This document shows positions 27,003 to 34,435 of a DNA stretch of 64,000 nucleotides, piece by piece. A model generated the notes under the pieces. That model worked only from the letters and a program-made list of their open reading frames with translations. It was not told the origin of the DNA and did not search any database. The stretch comes from Snuella lapsa (GTDB lineage Bacteria > Bacteroidota > Bacteroidia > Flavobacteriales > Flavobacteriaceae). The stretch lies in the NCBI RefSeq assembly GCF_039539345.1, contig NZ_BAABCY010000012.1:1-64000 (forward strand), in the 5' to 3' direction. Each line of letters starts with the position of its first letter. The first letter of the stretch is position 1. The translations under genes were made by a program, and so were the position numbers.

Positions 27003-27743
27003 TTAACTACCACAAACTGCGCACCCCTTACGTTGCTTAATTCCTATGGTTTGTATATCCATAGTTCGCATATTCATCGTTAACAACTTGTTTTTTAGTG
27101 GCTCTCCAAATCCTGATATTAATTTAATGGCTTCCATAGCACCTAGGCAAGCAATGGTTCCTGAAACGGCTCCAAAAACAGGAAATCTACGTTTCCATGC
27201 TATGGGCTGTTCTGGATACAAACAGGATAAACAAGCGGTTTCGCCAGGTACGACAGTGGTTATTTGAGCCTCTAACTCGTACATAGCACAATCTACTAGT
27301 GGTTTTCCTTGTTTTACGGCCTCCCTATTCATTAAAAAACGTTCTTCAAAAAGTGGCGCAGCATCTACGATTACATCGGCCATACCCACCAATTTTTCCG
27401 CATTTGCCTCATTAATATTCTCTGGAACGCTAATTATATTTAATCTTGGGTTTAATTCTTTTAAACGACGCTCGGCCGACTCAACTCTAGGTTTTCCCAA
27501 CCAATCGTGTGTCATTAACAGTTGCCTGTTCAAATCGCTTGGCTTTACATTGCCTGCATGGGCCAAAATAAGTGTTCCAATACCGGCTGCGGCTAATTCA
27601 TAAGCTACAACACTACCTAAACCACCACAACGTGATACTAAAACGGTACTGTTCTTTAACCGCTCTTGTCCTTCAACACCATGGTCTGGTACGTCCAACT
27701 GCCATTCGTAAGTTGCTAATTCCTCTGCTGTTAACTGTTTCAT
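27003..27743 (-). CDS. ThiF/MoeB/HesA-family E1-like adenylyltransferase
   Basis: A 246-residue E1-like enzyme expected to adenylate the C terminus of a ubiquitin-like sulfur carrier. Visible features are the ATP loop SRCGGLGSVVAYELAAAGIG (about 32-52, with Cys where most have Ala), SDLNRQLLMTHDWLGKPRVE with the Arg finger region, the Asp of IVDAAP, and a zinc site built from two CxxC motifs, CLSC near residue 175 and CAVC at the C end. There is no rhodanese domain. The carrier gene lies 1 nt upstream (27745-28023), which is strong support for a dedicated pair. MoeB would normally serve molybdopterin synthase, ThiF thiazole synthesis; neither pathway is otherwise present here. Confidence 0.87.
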   Translation of the reverse strand: MKQLTAEELATYEWQLDVPDHGVEGQERLKNSTVLVSRCGGLGSVVAYELAAAGIGTLILAHAGNVKPSDLNRQLLMTHDWLGKPRVESAERRLKELNPRLNIISVPENINEANAEKLVGMADVIVDAAPLFEERFLMNREAVKQGKPLVDCAMYELEAQITTVVPGETACLSCLYPEQPIAWKRRFPVFGAVSGTIACLGAMEAIKLISGFGEPLKNKLLTMNMRTMDIQTIGIKQRKGCAVCGS

Positions 27744-27744
27744 T

Positions 27745-28023
27745 TTATCCGCCTGATATTGGTGACATTAATGTAATTTCCATACCATCTGCTAATGTTA
27801 CATCATCGTCGTAATTTACTTGTGATTGATCGATCACTATTAAATTGGAATGCCGATAGGCTCCTTGTTCGTCAAACAGAATGGTTTTAAACCGATCTCC
27901 ATACGTCATTCCCAAATTAGTTAGCAACTCCTGTAAATTGGTACCGTTACTCACTGTAACTGTATCGCTAGCTTTACCAACAACATCTTTTATTTGAGCC
28001 GTAAATTTTAATGTTATATCCAT
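27745..28023 (-). CDS. MoaD/ThiS-family sulfur-carrier protein
   Basis: A 92-residue ubiquitin-fold protein ending in the required Gly-Gly (LMSPISGG), the residue pair that is adenylated and thiocarboxylated by an E1-like partner. The beta-grasp pattern is clear (MDITLKFTAQIKDVVG at the N end, LQELLTNLGMTYG helix, IDQSQVNYDDDVTLADGMEI before the tail). The length is that of MoaD rather than the shorter ThiS. It sits 7 nt after the ModC-like gene and 1 nt before the E1-like gene. With no moaE, moaA/C or thiG in the window, its acceptor may be a product of this operon. Confidence 0.87.
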   Translation of the reverse strand: MDITLKFTAQIKDVVGKASDTVTVSNGTNLQELLTNLGMTYGDRFKTILFDEQGAYRHSNLIVIDQSQVNYDDDVTLADGMEITLMSPISGG

Positions 28024-28029
28024 TTTCTT

Positions 28030-28683
28030 TTATAATTCTGCAGGCATTAATTCTTTAACATGGCCACCTTCAAATTTCAGTATATGGTCTGCCAATTGAA
28101 TAGCTTCTTCTTTTGAATGTGTAACATGTAATATTGTAATATTTAAATTCTTTTTCAAGGTTTTTAACAGGTCTAGCATATCGTCTTTAGTATGCTCATC
28201 CAACGCACTTAATGGCTCATCTAAACACAATACATCTGGATAAAAACTCAAAGCCCTTGCCAAAGCCACACGCTGTCTTTCTCCTCCGCTCAAATCGTGT
28301 GCTTCGCGTTTTAACAAATAGGTAATCCCCAAATCGGTTGCCAGTTGCGCTACGCGTTCTTTAATATGCTGCTTAGGCCATTTCCTAAGCTTCAAAGCAA
28401 ATCCTATGTTTTCGGCAATGGTCATATTTTTAAACAAAGCACCATCTTGTGGCACATAGCCAATTTCCCTTTTGGCAGGCATTAAGGTTGTAATCTCCTT
28501 ACCATTTAACCAAATTGCTCCCGACTTTATTTTTCGTAAGCCGCAAATGGACTCCATGATTGTAGTCTTTCCACAACCAGTCTTACCCATGAGCACCATA
28601 TAACTCCCTTTCTCAACTTTAAAATTGATATCGGCTAAAGTAAACTCACCTTGTTTTATGTTTATATCTACACATGTTATCAT
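28030..28683 (-). CDS. Molybdate/oxyanion-type ABC importer ATPase (ModC-like, short form)
   Basis: A 217-residue ATPase with Walker A GKTGCGKTTIMESICGL (about 33-42), Q-loop YVPQDGALFKNMT, signature LSGGERQRVALARAL, Walker B VLCLDEPLSALDE and H-loop ILHVTHSKEEAIQLADHI. The VPQDGALF and LDEPLSALDE motifs place it with ModC/WtpC/CysA-type importers. It stops right after the nucleotide-binding domain and so lacks the C-terminal TOBE/MOP domain (usual ModC about 350 residues), which normally senses molybdate and limits transport. The ATG overlaps the TAA of the permease gene by one base, showing tight coupling. The substrate is probably an oxyanion, but molybdate, tungstate and others cannot be told apart. 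Confidence 0.85.
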   Translation of the reverse strand: MITCVDINIKQGEFTLADINFKVEKGSYMVLMGKTGCGKTTIMESICGLRKIKSGAIWLNGKEITTLMPAKREIGYVPQDGALFKNMTIAENIGFALKLRKWPKQHIKERVAQLATDLGITYLLKREAHDLSGGERQRVALARALSFYPDVLCLDEPLSALDEHTKDDMLDLLKTLKKNLNITILHVTHSKEEAIQLADHILKFEGGHVKELMPAEL

Positions 28684-29456
28684 TACAAAGCTGTGTTTTT
28701 ATCACCAAACAGCCTTACAATAAGCAAGACTGCAAAACCTGAAAGTATCATAATTAAAGAAACCGCTACGGCTGCTTCTATATTTCCTACCGACATCTCT
28801 AAAAATACGGTTGTGGGCAATACTTCGGTACGCATACGTGTTGCTCCCGAAAAAATAAGAATAGGACCAAATTCTCCCAATGCCCTTGCCCATGCCAATG
28901 AAGCTGCCGTTAAAATTCCGTTTTTAGCTTGTGGTAACAAAATGTAAAAAAACGATTGCCGTTGGTTACATCCCAATGTCAAAGCCACTTGTTCTTGTCT
29001 GTTATTAATTTGAATAAAGGTAACATACATGGTTCGAACAGCAAAGGCACAAGCAACCATAAACTGCGCTATAATAACACTATACACGGTATAAGTTATA
29101 CGCACATGACTCTCTATAAATTGCCCTGGTGCTGTTTGAAATAAAATAAGCAAACTCAACCCAATTACTAATGGTGGCAATACAATGGGTATATCGAGTA
29201 TGGCATCGATAACCTTTTTAAAACGGAATTCAAAGCGCGCCATAAAATACCCCAAAGGGATAGCAACCAACACACTTAAAATCATAGTAATTGTACAGGT
29301 AATTAAACTTAATTTAATCGCGTACTGTATCTCTTTACTTTGTAAGGCCTCCAATATATGTCCTGACGTGGTATAAGATAAATCTGCCAGCATCATTGCC
29401 AATATTAAAACGATATAGGTCGAAGCTACGACACCCATCATTAAAAAAAATGGCAA
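28683..29456 (-). CDS. ABC importer permease, ModB/CysTW type
   Basis: A 257-residue permease with about six helices and the EAA loop QVALTLGCNQRQSFFYILLPQAKNGILTAA-type region (VALTLGCNQRQ, then LAWARALGEFGPILIFSG), typical of ModB and sulfate permeases. The first codon given is TTG at 29456; the reading frame stays open another 27 or so codons upstream (KTINEHKRLLKVKS) with no ATG, while ATG-ATG follows five codons later, so the true start is uncertain. It pairs with the ModC-like ATPase (1-nt overlap) and the ModA-like double binding protein at 30893. The PLP-enzyme gene lies between permease and binding-protein genes, a rare arrangement. Confidence 0.85.
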   Translation of the reverse strand: MPFFLMMGVVASTYIVLILAMMLADLSYTTSGHILEALQSKEIQYAIKLSLITCTITMILSVLVAIPLGYFMARFEFRFKKVIDAILDIPIVLPPLVIGLSLLILFQTAPGQFIESHVRITYTVYSVIIAQFMVACAFAVRTMYVTFIQINNRQEQVALTLGCNQRQSFFYILLPQAKNGILTAASLAWARALGEFGPILIFSGATRMRTEVLPTTVFLEMSVGNIEAAVAVSLIMILSGFAVLLIVRLFGDKNTAL

Positions 29457-29555
29457 ATTAGACTTTACTTTTAATAGTCGTTTATGTTCGTTTATGGTTT
29501 TTATCTTTATTATTTTTTTTAGGTTATACTATTTATAAACCATTTGGTCTCTCCT

Positions 29556-30890
29556 TCATAACGTCCTTAAAGCCTTATCTAAAATGTTTATGGCCTTCTG
29601 CAAATCGTTTCTTTGAATAGTTAATGCCGGCGACAATTGTAAAACATGTCCCTGGGAGACCTTAAAGCTCAATCCTTGGGACAGACAGCTATACATTATC
29701 TTTTCTGCTTCGGTATAGGCGGCTTTATTGGTTTCTGGATACCTTAACTCTACCCCCCATAAGAGGCCTAGTCCGCGTACCTCACTAATTAAGGGGTACT
29801 TACGCTTTAATGCTTCTAAGGCCGTTGCCATGAATACGGCATCATCATTTACTTTTTGCAACAAGTTATTAGAATCTATATAATCAATTACCGCCTGTGC
29901 TGCAGCACACCCAACAGGGCTTTTTTCGTGCGTGAAGTGTCCTAACGAAATATCTTGTGCTATGTTATGCTCCTCCCTACACACCATGGCTGCAAAGGGA
30001 ATTATACCGCCACCAAGACCTTTTCCCAAACATAGGATATCTGGTTCTATATCAAAATTCTCAAAAGCAAACATCTTACCTGTACGTCCCAAGGCTATAG
30101 GAATTTCGTCCAAAATTAATAAGACATCGTGCTTAGTACAAATTTCCCTAATGCGTTTCCAATAGTTTTTAGAAGGAATTTGAACATCGGTATTTCTTAC
30201 TGTTTCGGCTATAAAAGCACCTATTTCTCCTTCTTTTTCGATAACGTACTCCAAATAGTCGGCCGATTTCATTTCATCTTCAAAAAAACCACCACTACTC
30301 ATTGGTGGTGGAATTCGTATGGCACCGGGCATCATTGGTCCCATATGCTGACGAAAAACAGCCTCTCCTCCTGCACTTATGGCATCTAGTGATGCACCGT
30401 GAAAAGAATCCCAATAGGAAACCACTTTATGCTTACCTGTAACAACACGTGCTAACTTTAATGCCATACTCACCACCGAAGTTCCTCCAGGGGCAAACAG
30501 TACCCTATCGAGCCCATTGGGAAGCAAGGCCGTTAGATTACCCGCAAAGTTAACTGCTGTTCTATTGGTATAACGCCTTGTTGAAAATGATAATTCGTCT
30601 AATTGCTTCTTAACCTGATCTACTACAAATGGATTGGAAAAGCCTATTTGATGTACGTTGTTGCCATGAAAATCAAGATATTCTTTTCCTTCTAAATTTT
30701 CGATTGTGGCATCAGAACACGTACTTAAAACATCCAAACAAGGTGTCGACATAGCCTGGTGTACAAACAAGCGTTCATCGTCTTTTAATACTTGTAAAGT
30801 TTCAGCATCTAAAATATTTTCTTGTTGCCATTGTCCTCTTTCTTTCGAAAGGTTTACATCGCCTTCTGTTTTTAGAACCTCTTTATTCAT
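29556..30890 (-). CDS. pbfA: Class III PLP enzyme, probable (R)-1-hydroxy-2-aminoethylphosphonate ammonia-lyase
   Basis: A 444-residue fold-type I PLP protein of the class III aminotransferase family. The PLP Lys lies in LCLGKGLGGGIIPFAAM (about 290), after the Asp of LILDEIPIALGRTGKMF. The N-terminal run EGDVNLSKERGQWQ, the segments HQAMSTPCLDVLSTC and YLDFHGNNVHQIGFSNP, and VSYWDSFHGASLDAISAGGE match the PbfA subfamily as I remember it from phosphonate gene clusters. PbfA splits (R)-1-hydroxy-2-aminoethylphosphonate into phosphonoacetaldehyde and ammonia. phnY and phnA, which would use that product, lie at the right end of this window. It is 2 nt after the ModA-like gene, so it is co-expressed with the importer. 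A true transaminase role remains possible. Confidence 0.72.
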   Translation of the reverse strand: MNKEVLKTEGDVNLSKERGQWQQENILDAETLQVLKDDERLFVHQAMSTPCLDVLSTCSDATIENLEGKEYLDFHGNNVHQIGFSNPFVVDQVKKQLDELSFSTRRYTNRTAVNFAGNLTALLPNGLDRVLFAPGGTSVVSMALKLARVVTGKHKVVSYWDSFHGASLDAISAGGEAVFRQHMGPMMPGAIRIPPPMSSGGFFEDEMKSADYLEYVIEKEGEIGAFIAETVRNTDVQIPSKNYWKRIREICTKHDVLLILDEIPIALGRTGKMFAFENFDIEPDILCLGKGLGGGIIPFAAMVCREEHNIAQDISLGHFTHEKSPVGCAAAQAVIDYIDSNNLLQKVNDDAVFMATALEALKRKYPLISEVRGLGLLWGVELRYPETNKAAYTEAEKIMYSCLSQGLSFKVSQGHVLQLSPALTIQRNDLQKAINILDKALRTL

Positions 30891-30892
30891 GA

Positions 30893-32365
30893 TTAATTAG
30901 CTGTATTATATTTCCATTCAAAGCCATTTTCAAGATAATTTTTTTTCGAACTATCGGCTGTCAATGCTTTTAGCAAACGTTTCATTAAGTTTTGGTAGTT
31001 TGAATTGTTCGAAATTCCAAAATTCTGAAGGGCATTTGCCTGATCTTCGGTTAAATGCACTATATCTATTTTATCCTTTACCTGGGCTACATTGGCAGCA
31101 TAAACCACAACGGCATCTAATGACCCCGTTCTAATCTGGTTTACCAATAAATCGGCTGTTGGTGTTTGTGAACGCACATTTTTATATACGGATTCCCATA
31201 TATGCTGACTTTCGAGTAACCGTTTAGTCAGCGCTCCCAAAGCACTCTGATTGTGATTACAGACACCCAATTTCAAATTATCTGCCGTTAAATCCTTTAA
31301 GTTTTTAATGTTTTTCGGATTGCCTTTCTTCACCGCTATAACAATATCGGTTTTGGAAATATCTACTATGGAACCAAACTGGTCCTCTACTTGAACCATG
31401 AAGGAAATATCACAAGAGAGGTAGCCATCAGGTCGCTGCCCCGCTTTAATTTGAGACACTAAAATGCCACAGCCGTTATACACACGATCTACCTGAACAC
31501 CTTCGCGTTTCTCAAAATCTTCAATGGTATTATCAATCGCAACACGATTAACCCCCCCACTGTAAAAAAGCAATCTGGGTTTCTCACTCCACTCATCACC
31601 GTTAATAATTTGATACGCATAGTCCTTAAACACGGATAAACCCTTATTTTTAGCCGATAAATACCTAACAAACTTAAGTGCTTCGGTTGGTTGTGATGAA
31701 TAGTTAAGCACCCCAATGGTTACATTTTTAACATATTTGTTAAACATAGGGATTTCAACAATTTCCAAATCTTCATATTGTTTGACTGTTGCATCCCAAA
31801 TTATCCCAGCATCCATACTCCCTAGCTTAATGGTATTGGCAACTTCATTTACGGTTGGCATTAAAACAGATACATGCGGCTCAAAGGCTTCCCAAAGCTG
31901 GGCTTTTACAAACATTTTTTTGGTCAACCTACCCACTGAAGCAGCGTCTGGATTAGCGATTACAACTTTAACATCTTCTTTATAGAGGTCTTCAATGGTA
32001 GTTATCCCCTTGGGATTTCCTTTGGCTACTGCAATTACAGGTTTTATATAGGCTAGTGGTTGTGTCTCCGCAATCAATCCGTGTGATTGCGCTTCTTGGA
32101 TATAACTTTTATCTGCCGCCAAATATAGATCCCCTTGCTTAGCTACACGCAGATTGGACAAAAGTGTTCCAGATCCTCCATACTGCAAATCTACACGAAC
32201 ACCATAATCTTCATAATACTGTTTAGCCACTTTTTCTACAACGGGTTTTATTCCTGCTGCACAATATAATAAAAGGCTCTTCTCTTCTTTGTTTTGCTTA
32301 CAACTGCTACAAAACACAATTAAAATCACACAAAAAGACAAAATCTGCATTTGCTTTACAAACAT
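30893..32365 (-). CDS. Tandem-duplicated ModA-like oxyanion-binding lipoprotein
   Basis: A 490-residue lipoprotein (LIVFCSSCKQNK, lipid Cys about 22) holding two type II periplasmic binding domains in a row. Domain 1, about 30-255: LLLYCAAGIKPVVEKVAKQY, LQYGGSGTLLSNLRVAKQGD, and a LGSMDAGIIWDATVKQ hinge. Domain 2, about 260-480: LLFYSGGVNRVAIDNTIEDF, VYNGCGILVSQIKAGQRPDG, and RTGSLDAVVVYAANVAQV. Each half keeps the ModA-style Ser/Thr-rich anion site (GGSGTLL; GCGILV) and the late LDA/MDA strand. Most ModA proteins are a single 250-residue domain. The first gene of the operon; a 17-bp palindrome lies at 32404-32420 upstream. It probably feeds the ModB/ModC-like pair. Confidence 0.82.
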   Translation of the reverse strand: MFVKQMQILSFCVILIVFCSSCKQNKEEKSLLLYCAAGIKPVVEKVAKQYYEDYGVRVDLQYGGSGTLLSNLRVAKQGDLYLAADKSYIQEAQSHGLIAETQPLAYIKPVIAVAKGNPKGITTIEDLYKEDVKVVIANPDAASVGRLTKKMFVKAQLWEAFEPHVSVLMPTVNEVANTIKLGSMDAGIIWDATVKQYEDLEIVEIPMFNKYVKNVTIGVLNYSSQPTEALKFVRYLSAKNKGLSVFKDYAYQIINGDEWSEKPRLLFYSGGVNRVAIDNTIEDFEKREGVQVDRVYNGCGILVSQIKAGQRPDGYLSCDISFMVQVEDQFGSIVDISKTDIVIAVKKGNPKNIKNLKDLTADNLKLGVCNHNQSALGALTKRLLESQHIWESVYKNVRSQTPTADLLVNQIRTGSLDAVVVYAANVAQVKDKIDIVHLTEDQANALQNFGISNNSNYQNLMKRLLKALTADSSKKNYLENGFEWKYNTAN

Positions 32366-32403
32366 GAAAAATCGTATTATTTATTTAACAAAAATGCAAA
32401 TAT

Positions 32404-32420
32404 TTTTACTAATAGTAAAA
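32404..32420. promoter_or_regulatory. Perfect 17-bp inverted repeat upstream of the importer operon
   Basis: TTTTACTA-A-TAGTAAAA, two 8-bp arms around one base, centred 47 nt before the ModA-like start at 32365. The position suits a repressor site over the promoter or start of transcription. No exact TAnnTTTG box was found on the minus strand here. Confidence 0.4.
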
Positions 32421-32543
32421 TATATTTGTGTTAAATTTCTAAAATTCACTAAACATATTTTACAAAAAATGCCTTAGCAATATATGCAAACTAACTAAAA
32501 CACCTGCACTGATTTCTCTATACTTTAGACATATAAAAATTAA

Positions 32544-32590
32544 GCGGCCGACTCTTCAATAACGAAGAGTATCCGACCGCTAGTTTTTAT
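32544..32590 (-). terminator. Rho-independent terminator after the GH20-sulfatase-GH123 operon
   Basis: AGCGG(CC)GACTCTTC pairs with GAAGAGT..GACCGCT around the loop AATAAC (32544-32581), a strong interrupted stem. It is flanked by T-rich sequence on both sides (TTTTTATT plus; TTAATTTTT minus), so it may work in both directions and insulate the two minus-strand operons. Confidence 0.72.
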
Positions 32591-32651
32591 TGTTAATCCA
32601 AAGCAAACCCCATCCTTTTATGCTATAGGGCAGCATACAGAAAAATTCATT

Positions 32652-34409
32652 CTATTTTACAGCTAATTTGTTGAGAACAGCTTTAGCTTCCTGTAATAAA
32701 CCTTCTAAATCTTCAGGCTTTTCTGTGATATTGAATTGGGCAACTATTTCGTTTAAATAACCTAAGGTATCCAAATCGTTTTTAGCTGTAAGCTCTTCTC
32801 TAAGAATTCTAATCTTTTCAGCATCTTGAATCCCTTCTCTTAAAGTTTCAAAACGAATGGAGCTGCGATTATCAGGGTACACAATGTAAGTGTCTCCCGC
32901 AGGCCATGCTCTAAAACGGGAGTCTTGCAAAGGATTTTCTACCCAGCTGTTATACGCCCAACGTAAGAAACCGTCAAAATCGGCTGCAATCGTATACCAT
33001 CCTATAAAGACACCTTCTGCTGGTTCTGAAAACGTAAAGGTATTTGGAAATTTATCTGAACAACACACATAATGGGTACTTACATAACCATTAGCACGTC
33101 TTTCAACCAGGTCTTCTTCATCTACGGGGTGCCCAAAAGCGGCAGACATGTCCTTTAGCTCATTAGGATAAAGCTTATAGCTCTTATGATTATCGGCGAA
33201 AGACACCCCAAATTCCGGCGCATGCTCATTAAGCAATTCCAACATGGCCTTCATCTCTTCAGGACCTCGCTCATCCATCGCTATTCTTGTGATGCCATCC
33301 CATCCTTTTTCTTGGACATGCGCTTTAAATTGCTTTAAAAACGGAATCCATAAGGCCTCGTATTCTGGTGTTCCCGGAGGGGCTTTTATCTTGATTTCTT
33401 TATTCTCGGCCTCATCGAAATAATAAAACTCATTACCCCAAGGCACCATGGAGTAACAACTTATCTGTTTTTTAATACCAAGATCCATCATGAACTGCAC
33501 CCAATTATCAAAAACAGTAAAATCGTATTCCCAAGTACCGTCTTTTTTCTTTTTCCATCCTATCATAGCATCGAACGGATCGAAGGTTTGTCCGCCCCAG
33601 GGGCGCTTATTCAGCGATACGGTGATTACTTTTTGACCGGCATCGGCAAGACGTTTCATCAACGGCTTTAACAAATCCCAGTGTGCTTGCGACCAAGGCT
33701 CAACATTGTGAAACCGTGATACTGCATAAGGATTTTGCCATAAATCTAAATGAAACTTCCAATCGGAAGCTGACGGCAATACTTTATCAACAACATTTAA
33801 GGTCATTTCGAATTCCTTTGCTTCTTGTCCTTCTATATTTAAAGTAATCTTGCTTTTATATGCTCCCGCTTCAGTACTTGCAGGCACGTTCACGGTAATC
33901 CATAACGGACGTGTTTCTTTTGCTTTTACAGCATAGGAGGCCACCGTATCCAATGCATCTGCTGCAAGAGAGGCAGCAAAGTCTTCGGGTTTTCTATAAC
34001 CACAACCACCTGCAAACTCATCGGTAATAACATATTTAACAAAACGCAACTGAGCGGCATCAGAAGGAATGGTTGCACCACTTTCAGATTTAAAATCTGA
34101 AATTTCCGCACTAACCTTTGTTATTGAATCCTTAGTCCATAACACCAATTGTCCTGAAACTCGCTCACCTTTCCAGGCCTCGGCACTTAGAGAGCCAACC
34201 TCTTTTACATCAGGAATAATGCTTTTTACAAAACGCTTATTTACAGATACAGCTGACGCCTGTAATCCGCTTGGAAGCTCCTCCCAATTTTGGGATTCAC
34301 TTGGAGATGGGTCTTGTGGTTCTTCATAGGTCTGACTTACAACAACTTCTTTTTGTTGATGGCAACTTACCAAAAAGCACAACAACACGATTGAAAAAAT
34401 AGTCCTCAT
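32652..34409 (-). CDS. GH123-type glycosidase (DUF4091), lipoprotein
   Basis: A 585-residue lipoprotein (LLCFLVSCHQQ, Cys 16). Residues about 60-215 are an N-terminal beta-sandwich and the rest is the TIM barrel formerly called DUF4091. GH123 enzymes release beta-linked N-acetylgalactosamine by a substrate-assisted mechanism with an adjacent Asp-Glu pair, seen here as AMDERGPEEM (about residue 363). Other barrel motifs are SLNKRPWGGQTFDPFDAMIG, SCYSMVPWGNEFYY and FLRWAYNSWVENPLQDSRF, the last being a family signature. It is the last gene in a run with a sulfatase and a GH20 hexosaminidase, so a sulfated hexosamine-containing glycan is the likely substrate. A terminator follows 62 nt downstream. 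Confidence 0.85.
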   Translation of the reverse strand: MRTIFSIVLLCFLVSCHQQKEVVVSQTYEEPQDPSPSESQNWEELPSGLQASAVSVNKRFVKSIIPDVKEVGSLSAEAWKGERVSGQLVLWTKDSITKVSAEISDFKSESGATIPSDAAQLRFVKYVITDEFAGGCGYRKPEDFAASLAADALDTVASYAVKAKETRPLWITVNVPASTEAGAYKSKITLNIEGQEAKEFEMTLNVVDKVLPSASDWKFHLDLWQNPYAVSRFHNVEPWSQAHWDLLKPLMKRLADAGQKVITVSLNKRPWGGQTFDPFDAMIGWKKKKDGTWEYDFTVFDNWVQFMMDLGIKKQISCYSMVPWGNEFYYFDEAENKEIKIKAPPGTPEYEALWIPFLKQFKAHVQEKGWDGITRIAMDERGPEEMKAMLELLNEHAPEFGVSFADNHKSYKLYPNELKDMSAAFGHPVDEEDLVERRANGYVSTHYVCCSDKFPNTFTFSEPAEGVFIGWYTIAADFDGFLRWAYNSWVENPLQDSRFRAWPAGDTYIVYPDNRSSIRFETLREGIQDAEKIRILREELTAKNDLDTLGYLNEIVAQFNITEKPEDLEGLLQEAKAVLNKLAVK

Positions 34410-34435
34410 ATGTTTTATATTTACTTAACGTTTAA

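Noticed and set aside
32289..32477. 62-codon plus-strand frame and a TATATTTG promoter-like box at 32421
   Set aside because: The frame is low-complexity AT sequence overlapping the start of the ModA-like gene; the box faces no credible gene.
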